The notes beneath the pieces are model-generated. The model saw nothing but the letters and a program-made list of their open reading frames with translations. It was not told where the DNA came from and searched no databases. 64,000 bases of DNA. It comes from UBA4732 sp002404095. Lineage in GTDB: Bacteria; Planctomycetota; Planctomycetia; Gemmatales; Gemmataceae. The stretch covers positions 104,180 to 168,179 of the forward strand of contig DAIPWT010000001.1 in the NCBI GenBank assembly GCA_036783645.1, in the 5' to 3' direction. Each line of letters opens with the position of its first letter. Positions within the stretch are counted from its first letter, which is position 1. This document shows positions 36,219 to 44,088 of the stretch, in pieces. Both the position numbers and the translations under genes were made by a program.

Positions 36219-36561
36219 GGATTCCCTTTCGTTTGGGAGCCAAGCCGGCGATATGCCTTCGCGTCACGGCGTCATCACCCCTATCGACGCATCGGCGTAG
36301 GGCCGGGTTCGAGTTTTGTTTATACTAACAGTCGCAGGGAAGGGCAGGCAAGCGCCGGCGCGCCGGCGCGGGCAAAATCCCGCGTGAAATTATACCGACG
36401 ATTTCGTGTAGATCGTCTTAACTATGTCACTCCTCTCCGCTTGCGGGGCTTACAGCGGGCGTCCCTCCCGATTTTGGAGGCGAAGGCCGTAAAGGCGGGG
36501 CAACGGCTGCTGTATAATGAGAATCTTAAGGGTGTGAAATAGGCTCAGGAGATAGGCGCCG
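36219..36561. other. Divergent intergenic region with possible promoter
   Basis: 343 bases between the HNH gene (minus) and the SMI1/KNR4 gene (plus). It contains a GC-rich inverted stretch (GGCGCGCCGGCGCG-like, 36357-36368) and a TATAAT hexamer at 36513-36518. No coding frame is convincing. Confidence 0.45.
36513..36518 (+). promoter_or_regulatory. Possible -10 hexamer for the SMI1/KNR4 gene
   Basis: A perfect TATAAT lies 44 bases upstream of the ATG at 36562; AGGAGA at 36547-36552 is a fitting ribosome-binding site. No good -35 match is seen 17 bases further up, so this is tentative. Confidence 0.35.
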
Positions 36562-37215
36562 ATGGAAGCGGATTTCGCGGCGATCCGGGACGGACTTCGT
36601 CGGTTGCGGGACTCAGCCGCCTCGTTAAAGGTGTTCGGCTCGATAGCCCACGCATTTCAGACTAACCCCCCATTGTCGGAGGAGTCGGTGCGGATGTTCG
36701 AGGGCCGGCATCGTGTCATCCTGCCGAAAGAGTACAGCGGCTTCCTCGTCCGAGTTGGCAACGGCGGCGCGGGACCGGCTTACGGGTTGTTCAAACTTGG
36801 CGATATGGATGCTATGAACGGGTACGAACAGTGGACCGAAGACAACGGTTTTGTAGGCGTTTTGTCGAAGCCATTTCCCCACGCCCGTCCCTGGAACGAT
36901 TTGTCCGAGAAGCCAGAGTTCGACGAGTCCCAGGAACATAGTCTGGATGAGGAGGACGAGTATGGCCGTCAGATGGACGCCTGGGAGAGGCGAATATACT
37001 GGAACACAACCCATGTCAACGGCGCGGTCCCCATCTGTCACCGGGGATGTGCCCTTCGGCAATGGCTCGTTGTTACTGGCCCCGAGGCTGGTCACGTTTG
37101 GGACGACGATCGGACCGATTATGGCGGCCTCAAGCCGGTGCAGTCAAAAGGAGAGCGAGTAGGCTTTCTACAGTGGTATCGATCTTGGCTGGATGAAGGG
37201 CTCCGGCAATTGTGA
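36562..37215 (+). CDS. SMI1/KNR4 (SUKH) family protein
   Basis: 217 residues. The SUKH core is seen in VILPKEYSGFLVRVGNGGAG, PAYGLFKLGD and the later ICHRGCALRQWLVVTGPEAG, followed by VWDDD and a GFLQWYRSWLDEG C-terminus. SUKH proteins often act as immunity proteins against nuclease or other polymorphic toxins, but many are free-standing and of unknown role. No toxin is encoded next to it. It opens a same-strand group of four small genes. Confidence 0.85.
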   Translation: MEADFAAIRDGLRRLRDSAASLKVFGSIAHAFQTNPPLSEESVRMFEGRHRVILPKEYSGFLVRVGNGGAGPAYGLFKLGDMDAMNGYEQWTEDNGFVGVLSKPFPHARPWNDLSEKPEFDESQEHSLDEEDEYGRQMDAWERRIYWNTTHVNGAVPICHRGCALRQWLVVTGPEAGHVWDDDRTDYGGLKPVQSKGERVGFLQWYRSWLDEGLRQL

Positions 37216-37233
37216 TTCACGTAGAGGTGATCC

Positions 37234-37482
37234 ATGTCGGCGGAGATGGTTTCGTCTACTGACACGGTTGAAATTTACGTTCCTTTACTAAACGAGGGGA
37301 CGGACGTACTACGCCCGACCAGGGGGCTCCTTCTCGGCGCGGATGTCGTCCAGGTGCTTGCTACAACCGATTACGACCCCGCCGTCGAAGAATGGGAGTT
37401 TCCGCCGGGCAGCAGGGTCCGGTGCGTTTCGGAGTTCCGAGGGGGCCGGCAGTTGTTGATCGCACGAAATCGACTCTCTTGA
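37234..37482 (+). CDS. Conserved small hypothetical protein
   Basis: 82 residues. The pattern VEIYVPLLNEGTDVLRPTRG, then YDPAVEEWEFPPGSRVRC, recurs, as I recall, in many short bacterial proteins with no assigned function. No membrane segment. It lies 18 bases after the SUKH gene and may be co-expressed. GGTGAT-like spacing gives only a weak ribosome-binding site. Confidence 0.65.
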   Translation: MSAEMVSSTDTVEIYVPLLNEGTDVLRPTRGLLLGADVVQVLATTDYDPAVEEWEFPPGSRVRCVSEFRGGRQLLIARNRLS

Positions 37483-37509
37483 TGGGCGTCCCGCAGTAGG
37501 ATTAGGCGT

Positions 37510-37950
37510 ATGTTGGTCTACCTCGATCTGTGCAGTATCCAGCGTCCGCTGGACGATCAGACTCAGCTCCGCATTCGCGTCGAGACGGCAGCCGTCCTTG
37601 GGATCCTCGCCCTGAGCAGATCGGGACAGGTACAATTACTGTCGTCTGACGCCTTGCTGTACGAGACCGTCCAGAATCCGTACCCCGACCGGCAGGCCCA
37701 GGCCTTGGGCGTTCTCGGCAGTGCGGTTCGGACGGTTCGTCTGTCGCCCGCCGTTGAATTGACGGCGCATGCGCTCGCCGCCGGCGGTCTGAAGCCGCTG
37801 GACGCCTTGCACTTGGCCTTTGCCGTGGAAGCGGGGGCCGACTACTTCTGTACCTGTGACGACAGGCTGTTACGACGAGCGCGAGCCGTGCATAGCGGCC
37901 CGCCCAAACTTGTTGACCCTTTGGAACTCATCGCGGAGATTGGCCCATGA
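37510..37950 (+). CDS. PIN-domain nuclease (VapC-like toxin)
   Basis: 146 residues. The PIN fold is shown by the first acidic residue in VYLDLCSIQRPLDD, a middle Glu (LLYETVQNP), and the KPLDALHLAFAVEAGADYFC, TCDDRLLRRA block with the remaining acidic residues. Such proteins cleave RNA. Its partner is predicted to be the gene that overlaps its stop codon. The toxin-first order is the reverse of most vapBC pairs. Confidence 0.85.
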   Translation: MLVYLDLCSIQRPLDDQTQLRIRVETAAVLGILALSRSGQVQLLSSDALLYETVQNPYPDRQAQALGVLGSAVRTVRLSPAVELTAHALAAGGLKPLDALHLAFAVEAGADYFCTCDDRLLRRARAVHSGPPKLVDPLELIAEIGP

Positions 37951-38159
37951 ACGTACCAATAAAGCCACTCGCAGAAGTAACGTGGCAGGCCATCGAAATC
38001 CTATCGCGCGAACTGGGTCCGGCCGACACCATGCGCTTCATCGGCCAGTTTACCACAGGCCGTGGCGACTACACGGCGGAACGCGAAACGCTGTTCGGGC
38101 AAGCAACACTGGAACAGGTCATCGCCAATATCAAAGCGGCGGCAAAACCTGGAACTTAG
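37947..38159 (+). CDS. Partner of the PIN protein (probable antitoxin)
   Basis: 70 residues: VTWQAIEILSRELGPADTMR, FIGQFTTGRGDYTAERETLF, then an amphipathic helix. ATG overlaps the toxin stop codon (ATGA), implying translational coupling. Small proteins of this type accompany PIN proteins in several bacteria as I remember; no DNA-binding domain is recognisable. The antitoxin role is inferred from context. Confidence 0.65.
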   Translation: MNVPIKPLAEVTWQAIEILSRELGPADTMRFIGQFTTGRGDYTAERETLFGQATLEQVIANIKAAAKPGT

Positions 38160-38160
38160 C

Positions 38161-38207
38161 GACGCTTCGGAGAAGCATTTGCGGCGAAAACGCTTCGGAG
38201 AAGCGTT
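38161..38207. repeat. Tandem GCTTCGGAGAAGC hairpins
   Basis: GACGCTTCGGAGAAGCATTT (38161-38180) and AACGCTTCGGAGAAGCGTT (38189-38207) each form a small stem; a related ACGGCTTCGCGGAAG follows. They sit directly after the PIN partner stop and could act as a weak terminator. Confidence 0.5.
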
Positions 38208-38240
38208 GCCAACGGCTTCGCGGAAGGGTAGGAGCGGTTC

Positions 38241-39848
38241 ATGGCCACGTCGGTCGCGGTCGAAGTTCCCGTCGCGGAATCGGTGTTGTCGCGCTACGAA
38301 GTGGCGGCGCAGGTGTTCGACCGCGCCGTTCAGGCCGGCTGTCAAGACCCCAACGTCTTCTACCTGCTAGCGATGGCCCACAAGCGCCAGGGTAAGACGG
38401 CCGACGCCCGCAACGCCTTGCGCAAGATTCTAAAGCCGGACGCTAATGTCCTGCTGCAAATGGGCCTGTTGTCGCTCCAGGAACAGAACCTCTCCCAGGC
38501 CGAGGGCGAATTGCAACGCGCCTGGGAAGCCGATAAAACGTCTTATGAGATCTGCTATAATCTCTTATTAACGCAGCTGACGCTCGGCAAGATTGATGCG
38601 TGCCTGGAACTTTTGTCCCAGGCCGTGGAACTGGCGCCGACCCAGGATGAACGCCGCTTCTTGACATTACTGCGGTCTTTGTTGCGCGCTAGTCAGAAGG
38701 AAGGCGGACAGCGTCCCGACTTACTCCTCGCCGAGTTGACGCCGGCCGATGAGCAACGACTGCTCAAGGTGGTGCGCAGCCTTGGCCAACTCGATACGGT
38801 ACATATGCTGCTCAAGGCGCTGGCCGACGCCCGGCCGCGCAGCCCCGCCGTACGCGACAGCTATGTCGAGGCGGTGATCGTCAAGGCGAAGATGCGGATG
38901 GACCGCTGTAGCTGGACCGAGGCGGAGCTGCTGTTGCAGCCGATGGCCGCCGTCAGCGGCGTCAGCCGGCCCACGCAGACCGCCCTGTTTAATCTCCTTG
39001 GCGTTTGCGCATGTCTGACGCAGGACTTCGACGGCGCGATCCGCCACTTCACCGCCGCCCTGAAGTATGCGGGCAACGACCCGCGCATCCACCAGAACCT
39101 TGCCCTAACCTATGAACTTAAAAGCGAACTCTCTCAGGCCGATCCGCACTGGAATCGCTATTTCGACCTGCTCGACAAACGCATACCGGCCCCGTCCGAT
39201 ATTCCCAACTACCTCGAAGCCGTGGCCGGTGAGAGCATGATGCGCCTGGCGAACGCCTACGCCGAAAAGGAGAAATGGTCGAGCGCCGTAACCTACATGC
39301 AGCGCGCCCAGCGCATGAGGCCGAAGGACGCCGACCTGATGGAACGGCTGTTCCAGCTGTATAACAACGCCAAGCGGCCGCAGGACGCGCGCAGGGCGCT
39401 GGAACAGTTACGCAACCTACGGCCCAAAGATCCGCAACTCGACTTGTACGAGCTGGACTTGATTGAGGTGAAGGGTCTCAACGACATTGAACGGCTGCTG
39501 ACGGACATCGAGCAGATTCGCCATCGCTACCCCGGCGACCTGCGCGTCGAGGAGCGAGCGGTGCGCATGGTGGGCAACGTCATCCCGCTGATGCACAACC
39601 TCTGCGACCAGTTGACGCAGCAGATGACCAAGGTTATCGATCAGGTGCGCCACTTGCCGAATCACCAGATCAACTGGTCGGCCGTGCGCGAGGTGATGCG
39701 CGATCTGATGCGCGAGTTCCAGAAGCTGCAACGCATTACGCGCAAATGCGGGCCGCTGGTGACGAGCGACGAACACAAGCGCGTCATCCGCGAATTGTCG
39801 GAGCATATTGATAAGAAGATGGAAGCCTGCCGGTCGATGGGGGCGTGA
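38241..39848 (+). CDS. TPR-repeat protein of the chaperone cluster
   Basis: 535 residues, no signal peptide, cytosolic. Multiple tetratricopeptide repeats: AAQVFDRAVQAGCQDPNVFY, NVLLQMGLLSLQEQNLSQAE, QTALFNLLGVCACLTQDFDG, SMMRLANAYAEKEKWSSAVT. The C-terminal 110 residues are helical (NLCDQLTQQMTKVIDQVRHL). As first gene before the J-like, GrpE and Hsp70 genes it may serve as a co-chaperone or client adaptor, since TPR proteins commonly bind Hsp70. This is inferred from context alone. Confidence 0.82.
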   Translation: MATSVAVEVPVAESVLSRYEVAAQVFDRAVQAGCQDPNVFYLLAMAHKRQGKTADARNALRKILKPDANVLLQMGLLSLQEQNLSQAEGELQRAWEADKTSYEICYNLLLTQLTLGKIDACLELLSQAVELAPTQDERRFLTLLRSLLRASQKEGGQRPDLLLAELTPADEQRLLKVVRSLGQLDTVHMLLKALADARPRSPAVRDSYVEAVIVKAKMRMDRCSWTEAELLLQPMAAVSGVSRPTQTALFNLLGVCACLTQDFDGAIRHFTAALKYAGNDPRIHQNLALTYELKSELSQADPHWNRYFDLLDKRIPAPSDIPNYLEAVAGESMMRLANAYAEKEKWSSAVTYMQRAQRMRPKDADLMERLFQLYNNAKRPQDARRALEQLRNLRPKDPQLDLYELDLIEVKGLNDIERLLTDIEQIRHRYPGDLRVEERAVRMVGNVIPLMHNLCDQLTQQMTKVIDQVRHLPNHQINWSAVREVMRDLMREFQKLQRITRKCGPLVTSDEHKRVIRELSEHIDKKMEACRSMGA

Positions 39849-39860
39849 GGAGAAAACGAA

Positions 39861-39904
39861 CCTATAGAACCCATATGTCCTATAAGACCTATGGGTTCTA
39901 TAGG
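39861..39904. repeat. AT-rich palindrome, family F (second copy)
   Basis: Perfect 15-bp arms CCTATAGAACCCATA/TATGGGTTCTATAGG with a 14-base loop, 13 bases after the TPR gene. Related to 11869-11899. Confidence 0.72.
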
Positions 39905-39924
39905 GATGAAACACCGAGAGAATT

Positions 39925-40455
39925 ATGGCGAAGGAGTCCGAACCTGTCGTGCTAGAGCTTGCCACGCTGACGCGCGAGCAGATGGGGCCGTATTTGCTCC
40001 TCGGTCTGGACAAGTCAGCCGACAAGGAACAGATCGACAAGAACTGGGCCGACCGTGTGAGATGGGCCTTGCGCCAGCCGCCGCAGATCAAGGCGCCGCG
40101 CGAGGACGTGAACTGGGCGCACGAAACCCTCAAGGAAATCGACAAGCGCATCCGTTGCGACGTCTCGAGCCTCAACACCGACACGGCCGACGGCGTCATC
40201 GGTCAGTTGACCAGCCGCTATGGCGTCAACGGTGGTCAGCCCGGCAGGGCATGGCAGCCGCTTGACAACGAGAAGCCGTTGGCCGACTATATGCCGCCGG
40301 CCGAGATTCCGGACGCCGCCGAGGTGCGCGCCGCCCTCGTCGTGCCGGAAACGCCGGAGGACATGCCCTTCGCGACGACGCTGCTCGAACACCTCGCCCA
40401 GCAGGATTTGGATCCTTGGGCCTTCGACCTACCTACGCAGGATCATACGCCATGA
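39925..40455 (+). CDS. Degenerate J-domain-like protein lacking HPD
   Basis: 176 residues. The N-terminal 75 residues read like a J-domain: MGPYLLLGLDKSADKEQIDK (helix I-II start), NWADRVRWALR, then EDVNWAHETLKEIDKRIRCD (helix III-IV, as in INEAYEVLSDPEKR). The HPD tripeptide that stimulates Hsp70 ATPase is absent; the loop there is QPPQIKAPRE. The C-terminal half is acidic and Pro-rich. It overlaps the grpE start by ATGA, so the two are translated together. It may be a non-stimulating J-like adaptor. The fold assignment is by eye and moderate. Confidence 0.65.
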   Translation: MAKESEPVVLELATLTREQMGPYLLLGLDKSADKEQIDKNWADRVRWALRQPPQIKAPREDVNWAHETLKEIDKRIRCDVSSLNTDTADGVIGQLTSRYGVNGGQPGRAWQPLDNEKPLADYMPPAEIPDAAEVRAALVVPETPEDMPFATTLLEHLAQQDLDPWAFDLPTQDHTP

Positions 40456-41057
40456 ACGACGATTTCACGCCCGGCTTCCCCGGCGCCGAGATTCCGGCCG
40501 CCCCGAGGGAGGACCATACGCTCGGCGCCTCGACCATCTTCAAGCTGTGCGCGGAAGTGATCCAGTTGCGCGAGCGCAACGACCGTACGCACCGCGATTT
40601 TGAGCGCACGCTGGCCAAGACGCGCGACGAGTTGAAGGGCAGTTTCGACAGTTTCGCGGCCGCCACGCAGCGCGCCTATCAGGACTTACGCAAAGAGACG
40701 GTCGGCGAGAAGAAATTCAGCATGGACCTGCTAATGCTGCTGCTGGAAATCAACCAGGATTTGGAACACATCACGGCGGTGAAGCCGCCGCCGGAGGATG
40801 TCGAGGCAGTCAAGCGCTGGATCGAGGCCGTCGAGGTGCAGACGCGCAAGGTCGCGGCCGCCGTCAGTCAGAAAAACATCAAGGAATATGAGGGCCGGCC
40901 CGGCGAGGCGTACAACCCCGCGCTGCACAAGCGCGTCGGCAGCGAGCGCGTCGAAGGCATGGGGCCGCTGCTGGTCGCGCGCACCGTCAAAAAGGGCTAC
41001 GCCAGCCAGCAACCCGATTTCGTCCTGCAACGGCCCGAGGTGATCGTCACCGAGTAA
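40452..41057 (+). CDS. grpE: GrpE-type nucleotide exchange factor
   Basis: 201 residues. The middle is a long helix (STIFKLCAEVIQLRERNDRT, then RDELKGSFDSFAAATQRAYQ), as in the GrpE dimer stalk, followed by a LLMLLLEINQDLEHI helix. The C-terminal beta domain is typical (PGEAYNPALHKRVGSERVEG, LVARTVKKGYASQQPDFVLQ, RPEVIV). It exchanges ADP for ATP on the Hsp70 encoded next. The middle helices differ from housekeeping GrpE, so this is probably a dedicated paralog. The ATG overlaps the preceding stop. Confidence 0.85.
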   Translation: MNDDFTPGFPGAEIPAAPREDHTLGASTIFKLCAEVIQLRERNDRTHRDFERTLAKTRDELKGSFDSFAAATQRAYQDLRKETVGEKKFSMDLLMLLLEINQDLEHITAVKPPPEDVEAVKRWIEAVEVQTRKVAAAVSQKNIKEYEGRPGEAYNPALHKRVGSERVEGMGPLLVARTVKKGYASQQPDFVLQRPEVIVTE

Positions 41058-41065
41058 TAAGGGGG

Positions 41066-41197
41066 CAGGGGTCAGGGGTCAGATGCCGGAAGACCAGCAA
41101 GATTCGGGCGCGAAGCACGAATAACTCCGATGGGACAATCTCCGTAGACTACAATTATTGATTGTTTACTGACCCCTGACCCCTGACCCCTGACCCC
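41066..41197. repeat. Heptad repeats GGGGTCA facing TGACCCC
   Basis: GGGGTCAGGGGTCAG (41068-41082) and, about 85 bases on, four tandem TGACCCC units (41169-41197), which are its complement. The result is an inverted repeat around a non-coding spacer between grpE and the Hsp70 gene. Confidence 0.8.
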
Positions 41198-41213
41198 CTC
41201 TCTTGAGGATTTC

Positions 41214-42953
41214 ATGCCCTATATCGGCATCGACTTCGGCACCAGCAACTCGGTCGTGGCCAACTTCCAGTATGGCCAGGCGGAGGTGGTGCCTAACCAC
41301 GAGGGCCAGAAATGGACGCCCTCGATCGTAACGCTCCGCCGCGATGGCACATTGGCCTTTGGCGCGGAAGCCAAGGAAAACTTTGACGAGCAGCGCTCCA
41401 TCCGTTCCATCAAGCGCATCCTCGGCACACCCGAGCGCGTACCGCTCGTCGGCCAGAACCTGCGCACGGAACAGATCGCCGTCATGCTGTTCGGGATGCT
41501 CAAAAAGGACGCCGAGCAGGTCGTCGGCGAAAACTTCACTAAGGCCGTCGTCACCATTCCGGCCAACAGCAAGGGTTTGGCCCGTCACGCCACCAAGCTC
41601 TGCGCCGGCGCCGCCGGAATGCAAGTGCTGACGCTCATCAACGAGCCGACGGCCGCCGCCATCTGCTATGGCCTCAACGCCCAGGACGACCAGACGGTAC
41701 TCGTCTACGACTTCGGCGGCGGTACGCTCGACGTGACCATCCTACACATCCATCATGGTATGTTCGAGGAATTGTCGAGTAAAGGTATCGGCAAACTCGG
41801 CGGCGACGATATTGACACTGCTTTGGCGAAGATTCTGGCCGAGCGCTTCCAGGAAAAGGAAGGCTACGACATCCTGAACTCGCCGTACAAGCAGCAATTC
41901 ATGCTTGCCGTCGAGCGCGCCAAGATTGACCTGTCCGCGGAATCGACGGCAGTGGCCCGCAGGGCCGAGCTGGTTCCTGAGCGGCATTTGAACCTGGAAG
42001 AAGAGATCGACCGAGCGGCTTTCGAGCGCGCCATTATGCCTCTGGTGGTGAAGTCAGGCACGGCCATCGACGAGGCGTTGAAGCTGCGCGGGCTGCGTCC
42101 GAAAGACATCGACCGGGTGCTACTGGTGGGCGGCAGCAGCAAGATTCCGCTGGTGCGGCGCTTTGTCACCGAGAAGTTGGCCGGCAAGGAACCGGAGCCG
42201 TTCGAGCGCATCGACCCGATGACGTGCGTGGCCCAGGGCGCGGCTGTGGTGTCGGCCATCCTCCAGGGGGCGCCCGGCCTCGACAACTACGCCTACAGCG
42301 TCAAGCTCGAACATTCGCTATGCGCCAACCCGGTGGACCAGAGGACCAACCGCGTCTTCCTCGACCCGATCATCAAGCGCGGCGCCGACATCCCCTGCTC
42401 GTTCAACAAGACGTATTACCCAGTGGCCGACCCGGCCGAGCGCGTCCTCATCAGCGTCTACGAAGGCGACATTTACGACAATCCGGAGAGCCAAGAGAAC
42501 GTAAAACTGGCGGAGATCCCTTGGGAGTTCAAGCCGCCGCGTTCGCAGCGCGACGGCGCCCTGGAGGTGCTGTTCGAGTACGGCGACGACGGCATCCTGA
42601 CGGTGCAGATTCAGGACCAACACGCCAGCCAGAAGAAGCGCTTCGCCATCCAGCAGGCCGGCGAGGACCAGCTGAACGCATCGCAGCTTATCAAGATGAA
42701 AGAGATCAACAAAACGTTGATGAACCAGACGATGGAGCTGGAATCGACGCAGGAATTCAAGGACGCGGTGGAGGTGTTGAAGAAGACGGAGCAGGACGTG
42801 GCGCCGCGCGTGGAGAACCCGGAGGACCGCAGGGAGTTAGAAGACCTGTGCCGGCAAGTGCGGCAGGCGATGGGTTCCGGCGACCGCAAGAAGATGGAAG
42901 AGGCCGCCGCCACACTCAACGACCGGCTGCTGAATTATGCGTATTTGCTCTAA
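41214..42953 (+). CDS. Hsp70 family chaperone
   Basis: 579 residues. The nucleotide-binding domain is complete: phosphate 1 IGIDFGTSNSVVA (residues 4-16), the linker-facing EPTAAAICYGL, phosphate 2 VLVYDFGGGTLDVTIL, the KLGGDDIDTALA segment, and the adenosine motif VLLVGGSSKIPLVRRFV. A beta substrate-binding domain and a shortened helical lid follow (about 385-579); DnaK is usually near 640. The EEVD/DnaK tail is absent. With its own GrpE and a J-like protein lacking HPD, this looks like a specialised Hsp70 machine rather than the general DnaK. Confidence 0.93.
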   Translation: MPYIGIDFGTSNSVVANFQYGQAEVVPNHEGQKWTPSIVTLRRDGTLAFGAEAKENFDEQRSIRSIKRILGTPERVPLVGQNLRTEQIAVMLFGMLKKDAEQVVGENFTKAVVTIPANSKGLARHATKLCAGAAGMQVLTLINEPTAAAICYGLNAQDDQTVLVYDFGGGTLDVTILHIHHGMFEELSSKGIGKLGGDDIDTALAKILAERFQEKEGYDILNSPYKQQFMLAVERAKIDLSAESTAVARRAELVPERHLNLEEEIDRAAFERAIMPLVVKSGTAIDEALKLRGLRPKDIDRVLLVGGSSKIPLVRRFVTEKLAGKEPEPFERIDPMTCVAQGAAVVSAILQGAPGLDNYAYSVKLEHSLCANPVDQRTNRVFLDPIIKRGADIPCSFNKTYYPVADPAERVLISVYEGDIYDNPESQENVKLAEIPWEFKPPRSQRDGALEVLFEYGDDGILTVQIQDQHASQKKRFAIQQAGEDQLNASQLIKMKEINKTLMNQTMELESTQEFKDAVEVLKKTEQDVAPRVENPEDRRELEDLCRQVRQAMGSGDRKKMEEAAATLNDRLLNYAYLL

Positions 42954-42956
42954 TAA

Positions 42957-43032
42957 GGCGAGCCGGCTCGCGTAAGCGCCCGGAGATGGTTTCAGAGACT
43001 AAACTCCGGGCGCTTACGCGACCCGGCTCGCC
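42957..43032. repeat. Palindromic element, family A (copy 3)
   Basis: 29-bp arms with a single mismatch (GGCGAGCCGGCTCGCGTAAG... and complement), loop ATGGTTTCAGAGACTAAA. It starts three bases after the Hsp70 stop. Confidence 0.92.
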
Positions 43033-43049
43033 AAGAGGGACGACCCGCC

Positions 43050-43562
43050 ATGCTAACGTGCCCCATGTGTAAGAAAAGGCTGCCGGGCGTGGAAAAGAAG
43101 TGCGCCAACTGCAAGACCGATGTGTCGCTTTTGGTGGACTACGTGGAGAACCTGCGCGACGGCCTCCAGCGGGCTGAGCATCTGACGCGGCAGGGCGAGC
43201 TGGGCGACGCCGTTTGGGAATATCTCGAAGTGTTAGAGGTCGATCCGGACAACGCGACGGCGCGGAAGCAGGTGGGCAAGGTAGCGACGGCGGTGCGCCA
43301 GTTCGACCAAACGGCTCCCGGTCGCCGTTGGCAGAAGAAGCTGCAACGACAGACCGCCTTTCGCCGTTGGATGGCGAATTGGAACAGCGACGGCGAGGGC
43401 GGCGGCTGGCTGAGCGGCCTGTTCTGGTTCGTGATCGTGCTGTGCGCTTTGATCTTCGGTTACTTCATCGGCCAATCCGTTGCCAACCACCCGACACCGA
43501 TCCCGAACACCACGGCGCCGCCCAACGCGACCGCCCCGGAGAAGCCCGATAAAGACAAGTAG
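43050..43562 (+). CDS. Zinc-ribbon protein with TPR-like segment and one membrane helix
   Basis: 170 residues. Two CxxC pairs (C4/C7, C18/C21) form an N-terminal zinc ribbon. About residues 30-80 are helical (LQRAEHLTRQGELGDAVWEY, TPR-like). One helix at about 120-146 (LSGLFWFVIVLCALIFGYFI) anchors it, with a short Pro/Thr-rich tail outside. The ribbon side is probably cytosolic. As last gene of the chaperone set it could tether the Hsp70 machine to the membrane; this is an inference. Confidence 0.8.
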   Translation: MLTCPMCKKRLPGVEKKCANCKTDVSLLVDYVENLRDGLQRAEHLTRQGELGDAVWEYLEVLEVDPDNATARKQVGKVATAVRQFDQTAPGRRWQKKLQRQTAFRRWMANWNSDGEGGGWLSGLFWFVIVLCALIFGYFIGQSVANHPTPIPNTTAPPNATAPEKPDKDK

Positions 43563-43568
43563 TCGGTT

Positions 43569-44036
43569 TCACTTCGACGCCAATTGCGCGGCGCCTTTCT
43601 TCATTTCCTCGGGCGTCACATCCTTCGTGTGCGTGGCGACGTACCAGACATGGCCGAACGGATCGTCCAAGCCGCCCATACGGTCGCCGTAGAACTTGTC
43701 TTCGACCGGCCGTGTTATCTTGGCACCGGCGGCAACCGCCTGACGGACGACCGCGTCTACATCTTCGACGTAGAGTAGGATGCTCACTGGTGTGCCGCCG
43801 ATGGTGTGCGGGCTTTTCGCGCCCATTTCAGGGTGTTCATCGGCCAGCATAATCACCGAATCGCCGATGCGGATCTCGGCGTGTCCGACCTTGCCGTCGG
43901 GACCAGGAAGGCGCATCACCTCCGTCGCGCCGAACGCTTTTTTGTAGAACTCAATGGCCGCCGCTCCGCCGTTGACGATCAGGTACGGCGTCACCGAGTG
44001 ATAGCCCTCGGGGATGGGTTTCACTTTGCCTGACAT
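43569..44036 (-). CDS. VOC family (glyoxalase/PhnB-like) protein
   Basis: 155 residues. A typical PhnB-like vicinal oxygen chelate domain: VTPYLIVNGGAAAIEFYKKA, FGATEVMR, HAEIRIGDSVIMLADEHPE, VSILLYVEDVDAVVRQAVAA, GAKITRPVEDKFYGDRMGGL, DDPFGHVW. Substrate unknown. AAAGGAGGAATT precedes the ATG at 44036, which decides this start over an upstream in-frame ATG. It converges with the zinc-ribbon gene, whose stop is 6 bases away. Confidence 0.9.
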   Translation of the reverse strand: MSGKVKPIPEGYHSVTPYLIVNGGAAAIEFYKKAFGATEVMRLPGPDGKVGHAEIRIGDSVIMLADEHPEMGAKSPHTIGGTPVSILLYVEDVDAVVRQAVAAGAKITRPVEDKFYGDRMGGLDDPFGHVWYVATHTKDVTPEEMKKGAAQLASK

Positions 44037-44055
44037 AATTCCTCCTTTAAGCCCC

Positions 44056-44083
44056 CGCGCTCCCCTTTGGGTCGCGGCTAAAC
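44056..44083. repeat. Half of a family C palindrome
   Basis: Only one arm (CGCGCTCCCCTTTGGGTCGC... to TAAAC) is present, just before the VOC gene start on the minus strand. It shows that arms can exist, or be lost, singly. Confidence 0.75.
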
Positions 44084-44088
44084 GATGT

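Noticed and set aside
35490..36542. 350-residue plus-strand frame over the HNH gene
   Set aside because: Antisense to a complete HNH motif set; no ribosome-binding site.
41169..41197. Tandem heptads considered as CRISPR or iteron origin
   Set aside because: No spacers, no replication initiator gene nearby, and only four units.
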